Below are positions 34,235 to 44,790 of a stretch of 64,000 nucleotides of DNA, in pieces. Below the pieces are notes generated by a model. The model did not search any database. It saw nothing but the letters and a program-made list of their open reading frames with translations, and was not told where the DNA came from. The stretch is taken from the NCBI GenBank assembly GCA_014925825.1, contig JACGCK010000083.1:124001-188000 (forward strand). The letters run 5' to 3'. Source of the stretch: Pholiota molesta (taxonomy: Eukaryota > Basidiomycota > Agaricomycetes > Agaricales > Strophariaceae). The stretch's first letter is position 1. Each line of letters starts with the position of its first letter. Position numbers and translations under genes: made by a program.

Positions 34235-34796
34235 TTAGGCGGTGGTGCTGGGGAAGAAGGTACTCTCAACAACGGAGCCTGTGGGGGTGGGGAAGATGCT
34301 GTCGGTGGCGTTGGGGAAGAAGGTGCTCTCAACAACGGTGCCTGTGGGGGTGGGGAAGATGCTGTCGGTGGCATTGGGGAAGAAGGTGCTCTCAACAACG
34401 GAGCCTGTGGGGGTGGGGAAGATGCTGTCGGTGGCGTTGGGGAAGAAGGTGCTCTCAACAACGGTGCCTGTTGGGGTGGGGAAGATGCTGTCGGTGGCGT
34501 TGGGGAAGAACGTGCTTTCAACAACGGTGCCCGTGGGGCTGGGGAAGAAGGTGCTCTGAATAACGGTAGTGACGATGGTGAAAATCGCCTGGTTGGCTGG
34601 GTAGCAGACGAACTCTTGGCCAGTGGAATTGGTAGAATTGGATGCGGGCACCCAGCTAAACGTCAGATTAAATCAGGTTGGTGTCGGCTTCCAGCTTCGA
34701 ATGAAGATGGGGCACTCACTGTGAAAAAGCGGCTGCGTCAACCCCAACGCTCATGGCAGCGAGGCCTGCAAGCATGTACAAAAAGGTAGATTGCAT
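34235..34796 (-). CDS. Small secreted protein with 20-residue Ser/Thr-rich repeats
   Basis: Two exons (34720-34796, 34235-34655) give 165 residues. The start gives a signal peptide (MQSTFLYMLAGLAAMSVGV, then DAAAFS). After HWVPASNSTNSTGQEFVC the protein consists of about five copies of VVESTFFPNATDSIFPTPTG, each with an NAT glycosylation site, ending FFPSTTA. Repeats alternate between a Thr and a Ser at one position. The protein is small, secreted and probably heavily glycosylated; cell-wall or surface function is inference. The repeat DNA has no stops in several frames, so long frames also appear on the opposite strand (34148-34789) but lack a signal peptide. The intron and secretion signal select this frame. 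Confidence 0.7.
34240..34560. repeat. 60-bp coding minisatellite
   Basis: About five head-to-tail units of 60 bp with few differences. Units alternate between acggagcc and acggtgcc at the same place, so the higher-order period is 120 bp. It lies fully inside the secreted-protein gene. Confidence 0.8.
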
Positions 34797-36038
34797 GGTT
34801 GATTAGAGGCAAGATTGGAGAGCGAGTTAAGTTCAGGTTTGGAGGTACTGAAATTATTCCAGTATTCACAGAGGTTTTTTATACCATCGAGCCTCGCGTA
34901 ACGCACGGCCAACATTGCCTTCGAGTGATTAATGCAGGAAGGAACTGCTCTGAACGGCTTGAAGACGCCTCGTCTGTGCCTCCAAAATGTCGTCAGACTG
35001 GGTACATGGGCCTGTGGTTTCGGCAAGGTTGCATCCAGAGATACTATATTAAGATGTGGCAGAAAGAAAACTGCGTTAATTTCTAACACACACCGGCCAT
35101 AGATGTTAAGGTTGCGCAGGATCACGGGGTTTTCTTCCCAGTTGTTCCAGTCTGGGAATTCATAATACCGTGGAAGAGACGATCAGCGATCAATGGTAAG
35201 AAAGAAGCTGACGAGTTGTCGGCACATTCGACCAAGTTAGGCAGGCACGGCTGTAAAAGACCGTTTCGAAGGAGGACTTTGTTCAGTGAAGCCTCGATTC
35301 GGATGTGGTATGCACATTGGATGCCTCCACAATATCTCGAAGAGGGCTCTCTAAGCAACATGATGCTTTTTTATTATTATCAGCGGTTGAATTAGTCCAG
35401 GAGGAAGTTTGTTAACCTACAACAATCTTTTCTTCAAAAAATTCATTCTGCGATTCTCTTTGTGAGGATATGTTATCATCTCCAGATCACTGCAAATATT
35501 AGCTAAATTAGCTAGCGACTATACACAGAGTACTACATCCATTGACACATACCTTTCAAATCGACCTGAACTTCTTTACGGTCAACCGATTCAGACTGAG
35601 AGCCAACGGTTGCCAGGATGAGCCTCTGCAGCGCAACTAGCAGCTTATTTGCATCTGATACCAGAGCCTGTCCTTTACAAGAATTCTTGCTCTCGTCTAT
35701 TAATATTGATACGAGAAAGGGTTAACGAGACAAGATTTCAAGTGAGTAATTAACAGCGTAAATCCAGAGCTTTCGAGGATTCAACACCATAAAGTCGGCC
35801 TTGAGTAGAATATAAGTTGTGCCGAGGCAGGTTGGAGGCAGGCAGAAAATTTGGGTTGTCGGAAATGTAATAAGTAATCCTCCTGAATGGCATTCAGGCA
35901 TTAACAGAAACTGCGATAGGTGGCAGCAGTTGACAGGACCTTTAGGTGCAACTTCGTGGAGGTTGACTCTTCGGGGTTTTCCGTTGACAGCGTTGTGGTG
36001 AGTACTATAAATTGCAGTCCTTTCATAAATATTTATGT
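34797..36038. other. Intergenic, no gene recognised
   Basis: About 1.2 kb upstream of the secreted-protein gene and of the tRNA. Only short frames without recognisable families. Confidence 0.5.
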
Positions 36039-36163
36039 GGTGAGATGGCCGAGCGGTCTAAGGCGCCAGACTAAGGATCAGAGCATTTGATGCTCAACGA
36101 ATGTGGGATTCAAACCACGATATCTGGTCCTCCGGGGCGAGGGTTCGAATCCCTCTCTCATCA
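36039..36163 (+). tRNA. tRNA-Leu (anticodon AAG) with intron
   Basis: Acceptor strand GGTGAGA (36039-36045) pairs with TCTCATC (36156-36162) with discriminator A at 36163. The D-arm reads GGCCGAGCGGTC. Anticodon stem CCAGA (36066-36070) pairs with TCTGG (36123-36127); loop CT-AAG-G with anticodon AAG at 36073-36075. A 45-nt intron (36077-36121) follows position 37, the standard place. The long variable arm tcctccggggc and T-arm GAGGGTTCGAATCCCTC are as expected for tRNA-Leu. It would read CUU codons (and CUC after A34 is edited to inosine). Confidence 0.9.
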
Positions 36164-36165
36164 AA

Positions 36166-36170
36166 TTTTT
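36166..36170 (+). terminator. RNA polymerase III terminator of tRNA-Leu
   Basis: A run of five T starts three bases after the discriminator base. Confidence 0.7.
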
Positions 36171-36796
36171 GACCTTTGTTATTGCTCTAGATGTTTTGCT
36201 ACTTTGCTGTAAGAAGGTAGAACTGCAAGAGAAAATCATCTTTCAATTTTTTTGAGAGAGAGGAAACCAAAATTCTGCTCAAGACATAGATTGGAAGTTG
36301 TGTTCTTCTGGTAACCTGCGATCGAGTCCCTCTATCGAAAAAATTCTATTTACCATCAAGGTAGAGGCAGTATTGACTCGTTACGTGCTTCAGACGGATT
36401 TAAAAATCTGTGCGCACGTTGAATGGGACGCGCTGTCAATAAAGAAGTGGCAGAAACGCGGCCCTTACGAGTATCTATGTTGGCTCCGCAGCGTCCAATA
36501 TTAATTGATTGAAGCCAAACGTGAAAGATAACAAATGAACACGAGACATAGGTAGGAGTCCGCAGGACAGCTTCGATTCTCGTAATGGCCTCGAAAATCC
36601 GCTGCTTGATGAACTGCGCAGCTTTGTGTCCCAAATGAAACAGATACACTGAACTTATAAATTGGGACGGCTCTCTGCACGCCATTCTCTCATCTATCAT
36701 ACGACCTCGAGACGCCGTTGGTAAGGGTCGCTTTTTTTCTGTAGCTCCTGTGATATGCACTTATGCATGGCCTGCTTTTAGGTTTTGCTGTTGGTC
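36171..36796. other. Intergenic and 5' leader of the small-protein gene
   Basis: No gene recognised. A likely leader intron (gtaaggg at about 36720 to tttag at 36781) precedes the ATG at 36797. Confidence 0.45.
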
Positions 36797-37381
36797 ATGG
36801 TCGATATCGAATCCAAAAACACCTCCTCGAAGATGGCCGTCCCCACTGACGAGAACTGGCAAGACTCTCTGAACAATCTGGAAAGAGAGCTCGCAGCTTA
36901 TCGCAAGGCCACATCAAGCGGAGCTACAGAGGACGAACTCGCGTCCGCCGCAGCGAGAGTCACCAACGCCGTTCAGCTGGCACAAGCTGGCAGACCCTCA
37001 GACCTGACCAAGGATCTGCCTCCTGTATACCAGTCAGCGCCATCCAACACCTCGTCCGAAGCGACTCCAGCCGTCAAGCCTAAGACTTCAAATAAGCTGA
37101 AGCGAAATGCCAACCCCGATCCGCCGCAGTCGAACTTGGAAAGCACACAGAATATATCCTCCGATACATCGAGCGTCAAGAGCGACAATCCGGCGAAACA
37201 GATAGGCCGCGGCTTATTGATAGTGGTGGCGACACCAGTCGCCGTAGCTGGTATGGGTTTGTATGCAGTCGGCATGATGGTGGAGGGGACTGCGATGGTA
37301 TTGAAAGGCATGGGCTCGGTTGGGAAGAAACCTTTCCAGAAAATGATACGTGGTGCATCGAAGGGGAAGAAGAGATCCTAG
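36797..37381 (+). CDS. Small protein with C-terminal glycine-rich hydrophobic block (paralog 1)
   Basis: Single coding exon, 194 residues from the ATG at 36797. The N-terminal half is helical and charged (NWQDSLNNLERELAAYRKAT), the middle is disordered and rich in Ser, Asn and Lys, and the C-terminus holds the hydrophobic block IGRGLLIVVATPVAVAGMGL, then YAVGMMVEGTAMVLKGMG, then a Lys-rich end. The block is long enough for one or two membrane-embedded helices with small-residue (Gly/Ala) packing. I recognise no family. The same block is found in the neighbouring gene at 38226-38756. No signal peptide is seen, so a tail-anchored or membrane-associated topology is inferred. Confidence 0.6.
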   Translation: MVDIESKNTSSKMAVPTDENWQDSLNNLERELAAYRKATSSGATEDELASAAARVTNAVQLAQAGRPSDLTKDLPPVYQSAPSNTSSEATPAVKPKTSNKLKRNANPDPPQSNLESTQNISSDTSSVKSDNPAKQIGRGLLIVVATPVAVAGMGLYAVGMMVEGTAMVLKGMGSVGKKPFQKMIRGASKGKKRS

Positions 37382-38225
37382 ACGGAATTTCGACAGATGA
37401 GTCTCGTGTAAACTTCTTGTATGAGCGGCGTATATTCCATATCGCGTGTATTAACACTGGCAATATTCAGCTTGTAAATTTTTACTTCAATTCCCATATA
37501 TACGCTTCGTCTGGTAAATTTCGACCTTGACCCTAAAGAATCTTTTTATATACGCAGGTTTTGATATTTCAACTTGCTAGCATGAGTGTTCGGCGGTAAT
37601 TCTTATTTATTTACAACTATTCCTGCATAAAGCCCGACCAGAACAGCCTATTGGCATCGATACGAGTTAAAACGTTGATATTTCTCGTTAAGCGCCCATA
37701 TCCAGCAAGGCCATGATTCATTGACGTATCATAGACTGCGGATTATTACCTGGATTCTGAAGGATCGTTTCAAAAAACGAATGAGGTATCCGCAGTATCT
37801 GGCCTGCTCGTTCCAGGACCATTCACTTCAATGCACCGTTTAGTATGCAAGTGAGAATACACGACTCTGCCACACGGGCAGGAAACACCGCAATTCGCGA
37901 TATACTTATTATTTTGGGATATCTTGCATGCGATGTTTTGATATGTATACTGCGCATTCTTACCCCAAGAACAGAGAAGCAACTCCGATTCTTCTGTGAA
38001 TGTCAAAAGAGACGTTATGACAATACCTATCTGCCATCGTTGAAATTGCTGCGCAACTGCGTACATCAATTGCGGTATCTAAATGCCTAGGGACATTTCA
38101 TAATGGTGATAAATACATTTAATGGTTTACGGACCAGAAAGATGATCCATTACCTTTTGGCTTTCTCATCCTGCTCAAGGTTTTGAACGACTTCGTGAGT
38201 AGCCTTTTATAACTGAAGCTTCTGT
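37382..38225. other. Intergenic between the two small-protein paralogs
   Basis: AT-rich; short open frames only. No third copy of the family was found here. Confidence 0.5.
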
Positions 38226-38756
38226 ATGACCGAGCTGATGGAATATCAACTCCATAATACAAAAGCAATGGCGACAACGCCACCAGCAGTCTCCCCAGCG
38301 GCGTCCGAACCAGCACTGTGGTTGAACGACACGAGAAGCCAGCCGTTACTCCAGAGGAGCGACGCAGACAACAAACAAGAGCCCGACAATGCCCCAGTTG
38401 ACCTGGGACCAGCTCCGAGGGGTCTTGGCCCGATTCAGCTCGCCCCCGACATAGATGAAGCCACCGACACCTCATCGGCTAGACAGCCTTGGCGGTGCAA
38501 TCACCTGCTCGAAGAGATCCCTGCCGAGCACAGGAGTGTCTTGCGTGATTTGGGGAAAGGATGCTTGTATATCATTACCACGCCCATTGCCTTCGCCGCC
38601 GTCGGGCTATACGCCTGCGGTAAGATTATAGAAGGAGTGGCGTTGATTCTCAAAGGGGTCGGATCGTTTGGAGTTAGCTTTCTCATGGACCGACGGAATC
38701 GAGCACCGCAATCCCCTACACCTGAGGCATGGGTGGGGCTGGATCATAGCGGTTGA
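38226..38756 (+). CDS. Small protein with C-terminal glycine-rich hydrophobic block (paralog 2)
   Basis: Single coding exon of 176 residues from the ATG at 38226; Met codons a few residues on are also possible starts. The N-terminal part is disordered and rich in Pro, Ala and Asp. The C-terminal block LGKGCLYIITTPIAFAAVGL, then YACGKIIEGVALILKGVG, aligns position by position with the block of the 36797 gene (G-x-G at the start, TP-[IV]-A, GLYA, EG, LKG-[MV]-GS). The N-terminal halves do not align, so the conserved unit is the hydrophobic block. The two genes are in the same orientation, 0.85 kb apart, and probably arose by old tandem duplication. Function unknown. Confidence 0.6.
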   Translation: MTELMEYQLHNTKAMATTPPAVSPAASEPALWLNDTRSQPLLQRSDADNKQEPDNAPVDLGPAPRGLGPIQLAPDIDEATDTSSARQPWRCNHLLEEIPAEHRSVLRDLGKGCLYIITTPIAFAAVGLYACGKIIEGVALILKGVGSFGVSFLMDRRNRAPQSPTPEAWVGLDHSG

Positions 38757-39008
38757 GGAAGAGGGATGACAACCGGCGCTTTCCCCCCATGTGTTGTACC
38801 ACTAGGCCGCGGCCAATGTAACAGTAACGTTTCAGTTTGCTCAGTGGCAATTGCGTAAATCATTGGTTTCGTTTTGGAATTCCCGCCAGCAAACGGGGAA
38901 TAATGATAGTACAAACAGGTCCATAATACACAAGCGTTAGCATTGACTGCGATGATTTTATACAGTTGGACCCACGAAAAACCCATAAAAGAAATAAGAA
39001 TACGGAGG

Positions 39009-40867
39009 TTAGAGAGTCGGCCAATTGGATTCGTTTCCGTCGGCGTATGGGGGTGGTGGTTCGTTGATAGATCTTGCATCCTGATGCCGGTCCATCATCT
39101 CTGGTTCTTCCTCTACCCTGCCCCCCGCCCATAACATCCGACCCATGGTGCCTGTCCTGGTCGATGATATCGCAGACAACTGCATTCCCAGTATATTACG
39201 AGAGTCGCTGATCGCGGTCTCCAGAACGTATTCAGAATCTGGAGAGACGTATTTAGAATCTGGAGAGACGGCTGATTGAATTTCGCCCTCGACAGATTTC
39301 GGTGGACGGCGAATAGCCAACGACGGGAACCTTGAGAAGCCTGCACGCGAAACACGCGTTGAGGCTGGTGAGCGGCCATAGGTGCTGGCCATATGTCTAT
39401 CCAACACAATGCCGCTGGGATAGTATGATAATCCAGTGTTGGGGGGGTTATCGGGCGATGGGAGAGTGCGATAATGAATTTCAGACGGTTGGGTCACTCC
39501 TGTCCCGCCCATCGTAGTGTATCCCACCTGATACATCGGCGGACTCGTATCAATTGGAGTGGAAGGCAGCTGTCCTTCGACCTCTGCTTGAAATTGACTG
39601 GGCGTGGTCGTCGCCAGAAATTTCTGGTTCTGTCTCTGACGCCTGCGCAGATATATGACACCTCCGATACCCAGTGCGATCAGAAAGATTAGCATAAATG
39701 CAACTGCGACTCCTATTGCCACGGAATGCCTCTTCTTCGCAGCCGATAGAGCTCTATTGGCCGCATCGGCGTCCTGTTGAAGCAGTGTTGCATTGCCACT
39801 TGAGTTCATCAGCCCCGCGCACGATACATCAGAAGATCCTGTCCCAGATCATCTCAGCAATGGAACAAGTTCGACTTGCGATGCTTACATACCTTGCGTG
39901 TTGACGATCAATGTTCCAGTAGCCCAACGCCCTGTTCTTTTCAATACCAGTGAAAATTAAGAATATGGATAGCGAGATGATGTGGTCCAATACTCACTGG
40001 TCACTGACGGCGCCTACATGATATATTGATCAAAAAATGAGAGAGAAGGAAGGCTAAATACAAACATACCTATAAGCTGTCCATTTGGGGCCTCACGATT
40101 TATAAAAGTGTACATATTATCCCCGAGGGGCATACTGACATTCGTCACGACGGGCGAACCAAGCGCACCAAGAGTAACTATATAGGGTGGCACTCCGCCG
40201 TTCACGGTAAGGCCCCAAGGCTGACAGGTCTCAAGGTCGCCTGTAACGTTCGAAGTAATCGTGAACGCAGGTGTCAAGGTCGGCGTGGTGACACACTGTG
40301 TATTCATTCCCTCTTGTGAAGCATTTGTTGAGTTTTTTTTGCCAACCAACCAAAGGGATATGTGAATTTACCGTTGACAGTGAACATACGGGGTTGGATA
40401 CCACCAGCACTCCCATTTGCATCAACGACACTGAGAACGAGCTGGGATCCTGCGACGTCGTAAGCCAGAGGTTAAATCGGCAAAAGTAACGCGACTCACC
40501 AGCTGGTTCGGTCACCGTCCAGTTCAGATTGTTCTTATCCGTCCCAATGAATGTTGTCACCGGGGTTTTACCAACAGCAAACGCGATCATGTAGTAAGGA
40601 GGGGTAGCAACAGTGCCATTTGTCGTGTTGTTGAAGGATTCCACAATAATCGACAACGAGAAACACGTAGGTATAGAAGTCGATAAAGCCTACCGCACGT
40701 AGATGATATCATGAATTTTTGAGCTTGACGTTAAGAATACGCGCCAAGAATCCACTCACTGTATTGGCAAAACTCCATCGAAATAAACCGCTCGTCTGCG
40801 CTAAAGATGGCGTGATAAAGGCGGCGATGAACCAAATCACACACGCGCAAACTCCAAGCGACGGCAT
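39009..40867 (-). CDS. Single-pass type I membrane protein, SKG6/Mid2-like (paralog 2)
   Basis: Multi-exon gene; first coding exon 40760-40867 encodes the signal peptide (CVIWFIAAFITPSLAQ), and the last exon includes 39009-39809. The extracellular part has NTTNGTVATPPYYMIAFAVG and CQPWGLTVNGGVPPYIVTLG, with several Asn-X-Thr sites, as in paralog 1. The transmembrane helix is VAIGVAVAFMLIFLIALGIG followed by RRRQRQNQ. The cytoplasmic tail is Ser/Pro-rich and ends with EPPPPYADGNES, a PPxY-like motif that could bind WW domains. A 21-bp tandem duplication at about 39235-39277 adds a repeat of the PDSEYV type that paralog 3 lacks. The role is not known; surface sensing is inference. Confidence 0.78.
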
Positions 40868-41913
40868 TCAGGTAGGAGTCAGGGCGATTCCAGCGCCCGC
40901 AGAAAGTCGAATTGATTCCAAATGAAGGTGGGTGAAGAAGAGGGTCAAGCCCTTCTAAGACGCAGACCGCAGGACTGGTCAATTAAAAATGTGAAAGAAA
41001 GAGCATTTAAACACACCTAACAAAAGGGGCCAGCCTTCTCTCTGAAGAATAACAGTACAACAAGACGGGACGAGACCCCTGGTGGAGGGAGGGAGGAAAG
41101 ACGAGAAACTATGTCCTTCGCTGGAACATGAGGTGTGAGTGCAAGCGGGAAGCTCTTGTCACTTGCTGTCAATCTTGTGTCAATCACCACCGGACTCCGC
41201 GTGGAAGTGTCTGGGAATACACACCACGACATCTCTACCCCGCCACCATCATTATGCGGCCATGGATAAGCAATGGCAACGACAGGAAGTGCAAAGTACC
41301 TGGAGATTGGCTGTCGAGTGGTTATCATATCAGGTGAACTGTAATGGAAATGGATACGATCATTGTTGTAGAGCACTGCAGACGCCTTTCATCTACATCT
41401 GCAAGTATTTTAGTGGCAGATCATGGACATTGACTGTCAGTAAGTATAACACTGACTGTTACCTTCTTCGGCGGGAACGGTTGATATGAGTAGTAGCTGG
41501 ATTCTGCTGGAACCCGTTTGAAGAAATTAACCGGTCAAATTCAATGATGATACGATGATTGATCTGCAAGCTAGAAGATGCATCTTTAGAGACTTGAATA
41601 ACACAGAATTGACGCTCTCATGAAACTAGGTGGACTTTGTTTAATCAAAGCCTTATCCCTTGAATTTTGTTTAAACATTAAACAAAGTCTACCTGATTGC
41701 GGCCTGGCCGTGGCCAATGTAACAGTAACGTTCCACAATTTGCTCAGTTGTAATTGCGTAAACCATCGTTTTCGTCTTGAAATTCCGATCAGCAAACGGT
41801 GAATGATAATAGTAAAAACAGGTCCATTATAACAGGTGTGAGCATTGAAAACGATGATTTATACAGTTGGACCCACTAAAATTTCATAAAGAACACGAAA
41901 ATTAGAGAGACGG
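40868..41913. other. Duplicated flank between paralogs 2 and 3
   Basis: Promoter of paralog 2 and 3' flank of paralog 3. No independent gene. It corresponds to the flank at 43731-44546. Confidence 0.6.
41628..41694. repeat. 67-bp inverted repeat at the duplication joint
   Basis: Arms of 18 bp: AGGTGGACTTTGTTTAAT at 41628-41645 and its near-perfect complement at 41677-41694 (one mismatch). The loop is 31 bp. It is missing from the matching place beyond unit 2. Confidence 0.65.
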
Positions 41914-43730
41914 TCAATTGGATTCGTTTCTATTAGCATATGGGGGTGGCGGTTCATCTCTGATAGATCTTGGATCTATCGTCTCTGGATCTTCCTCCAC
42001 CCTGCCCTCAGCTCCGAGCATCCGACCCGTAATGTCTGTCCTGGTCGATGCTATCGCAGACAACTGCCTTCCCGGTACATTACGAGAATCGCTGATCGCA
42101 GTCTGTGGAACATATTCAGAATTTGGAAAGACGGCTGAGCGGATTTCGGCATCGACAGATTTCTGTGGACTGCGAATAGACAACGACGGGAAACTTGAGA
42201 AGCCTGTACCCGAAACACGCGTTGAGGCCGGCGAGCGGTCGCTGGTGCTGGCTGTATGTCCGTCCACAGATACGATGCTGGGATAATACGACAGTCCAGC
42301 GGAGGAGTTTTCGGGCGATGAAGGGTTGCGATAATGACTTTCAGGCGGTTGTGTCACTCCTGTTCCGCCCGTCGCAGTGTATGACGACTGATACATCGGG
42401 GAAATTGCATCGGTTGGAACGGAAGGCAGTTGTGCTTCGACCTCATCCTGAAATTGGCTGGGCTTGGTCGTTGCCAGAAATTCCTGGTTCTGTCTCTGAC
42501 GCCTGCGCAGATAAATGACGCCTCCGATACCCAGTGCTATCAGGATGATCATCATAACTGCAAGTCCAACTCCAATGGCCACGGAATGCCTCTTTTTCGC
42601 AGCCGATAGTGCTGTATTGGCCCCATCGGCGTCTTGTTGAACCAGTGGTGCATTGCCACTTGTGCTCATCAGCCCCGCGCACGATGTATCAGAAGACCCT
42701 GTCACAGATCGTCTCAGCAATGGAACATGTTCATTGACTTGTGATGGTTACCATTCGTGTTGACGATCGGTGTTCCAGTGGCCCAACGCCCTGTCCTTTT
42801 GAATGACAGTAAGAATCAAGGATATGGATAGCGGGATGTTGTTCCAATACTCACTGATCACTGACGGCGCCTACGCAATATATTAATAAATAAAGGGGGA
42901 GAGAAGAGAGCTAAACTTGAACGTACCTATAAGCTGTCCGTTCGGGGCCGCACGGTTGATATAGGTGAAGTTATTATCCCCGACGGGTATACTGACATTC
43001 GTCACATACGGCGAATCGAGCGCACCGAGAGTGACTGTATACGGTGGCACTCCGCCCTGCACGGTGAGGCCCCAAGGCTGGCAGGTTTCAAGGTCGCCTG
43101 TAACGTTCGAAGTAACCGTGAACGCAGGCGTCAAGGTCGGCGTGGTGACACATTGTGTATTGGTGCTCTCTTGTAAAACATTCGTTGAGTTATTTTTTTT
43201 TGCCAATCAACGAAAGGGATGTGTGAATTTACCGTTGACAGTGAACATACGGGGTTGAATGCCGCCAGCACTCCCATTTGCGTCAACGACACTGAGTGCG
43301 AGTTGGGATCCTGCGCTGCCATGAGACAGAAGTTAAATCGGCCACAAAAACGCGACTCACCAGCAGGTTCGGTCACCGTCCAGTTCAAATTATTTTGGTC
43401 GGTCCCAATGAATGTGGTCACCGGAGTTTTACCAATAGCAAACGCGATCATGTAGTACGGAGGAGTACCAGCAGTGCCATTTGTCGTGGTGTTTAAGGAT
43501 TCCACAATAATCGATAATGAATAGCATGTGGGTATAGATGTGGATAAAGCCTACCACGCGTAGATGATATCATGAATTTCTGAGCTGACGTCAAGAATAC
43601 GCGCGCAGAATCCACTCACTGTATTAGCAAAACTCCATTGAAATAAGCCGCTCGTCTGCGCTAACGACGGTCTGATAAAGGCGGCGATGAGCCATATCGC
43701 GTACGCGCCAATTCCAAGCGATGACGGCAT
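41914..43730 (-). CDS. Single-pass type I membrane protein, SKG6/Mid2-like (paralog 3)
   Basis: Tandem copy of paralog 2 with the same exon plan. The first exon starts at 43730 and encodes a signal peptide (AIWLIAAFIRPSLAQ). The extracellular modules read TAGTPPYYMIAFAIGKTP and CQPWGLTVQGGVPPYTVTLG. The helix IGVGLAVMMIILIALGIGGV is followed by RRRQRQNQ. The tail ends EPPPPYANRNESN, keeping the PPxY-like motif. Differences from paralog 2 are spread over exons and introns, and the frame is intact, so both copies are probably active. It is adjacent to the proteasome gene. Confidence 0.78.
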
Positions 43731-44790
43731 TCAGGTGGGAAGTGGGGGGCGATTTCTAGCGCCCGTAGAGAGTAGAATTGATTCCAAATGAAGGTGGGTG
43801 AAGAAGAGGGTCGAGCCCTTCTAAGATAGGCAAGAGACGCAGGTCTGGTCAGTTGAAAATGTCAAAAAAAGAACATTCGTACACACCTAATTACAGGAAG
43901 AACAGTAACACCAACGAGACGGGGGGCTGGGGGGAGGGAGCAAAGATGAAAAACTATGCTCACCGCACTCCGCGTGAAACCGTCTGTGGGAATATACACT
44001 ACGACCAAGCCCAAGAAATATGCCAAGGCAACGCCGGTGCACCTTGGAGAATGGCTGTTGACCGGTTATCATATCAGTGGACAGTGGAAATGGATACGAT
44101 CATTGTTGTAGCTGTTTTAGAAAATTTTAGAAAATTTTAGACAGATTTTAGAGCACCGCAGTCTGCAGACGCCTTTCATCTACATATGCGACTATTTTAG
44201 CGGCAGATCATGGAAATTGACTGACAGTGATACCAGCTGATACCATCTTCGACATATGAGTAGCTAAAACCCGTTTGAGCAAATTAGCCGATTTCCACCA
44301 GCTGGAATGTGCCAAGAGTCTTTTAGTCTCATTTCGGTACCATAGATCCGCAATGAAACGGCTTTCTTTCTTTTTAGGTTGCAGCATAATTCTCGGGGAA
44401 TTGATTGCCTCTCGAGGTGTTGTGGGAAGGTGATTGGGCTAAGTGTACGCTCATCGGCTCAGGTTCAATGATGATATGATGGATGATCTACAAGCTATGT
44501 AGAAGGATCTTTCGAGACTTGAATAACATAGAATTGACGCTCTCTATCTATGGCCACTTGTTAGATATATGCGTGGCGAAGGGTATGAGAAAGACAGACT
44601 TACGAAGGACTAGCACCCCATCTCGAATTTCCGAGACAGCGATAAGTCCAATCGAATGGAAACCCTCATGAGAAAGCATGTTTCTTGTTAGCGCAAACAA
44701 CTCATTATCCTCAAATGCACCTTCGAGGCTTCGAGAGACATCAAACATAAAATCTGAAAGGGAATACATTACAATTCGTATCGAACAAAA
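43731..44790. other. Duplicated flank and 3' region of proteasome gene
   Basis: Up to 44546 it is the second copy of the duplicated flank. At about 44111-44150 it contains an extra run of a 10-bp motif (aaaattttag) absent from the first copy. Beyond 44546, a 73-codon minus-strand frame (44548-44769, FMFDVSRSLEGAFEDNELF) lies just past the proteasome stop; it has no family match and weak support. Confidence 0.5.

Larger units (their letters stand above)
38807..44546. repeat. Tandem duplication of about 2.8 kb
   Basis: Two direct units, about 38807-41622 and 41699-44546. Each has the same order: a 3' flank containing gccaatgtaacagtaacg, a membrane-protein gene on the minus strand, its promoter, then an upstream flank ending in gacttgaataaca and agaattgacgctctc. 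Similarity spans genes, introns and flanks, so it is a DNA-level tandem duplication. A 67-bp hairpin lies at the join. Confidence 0.8.

Noticed and set aside
34148..34789. 213-codon plus-strand frame through the minisatellite
   Set aside because: It is a by-product of a stop-free repeat; no signal peptide or family match. The opposite-strand frame has a secretion signal, intron and glycosylation sites.
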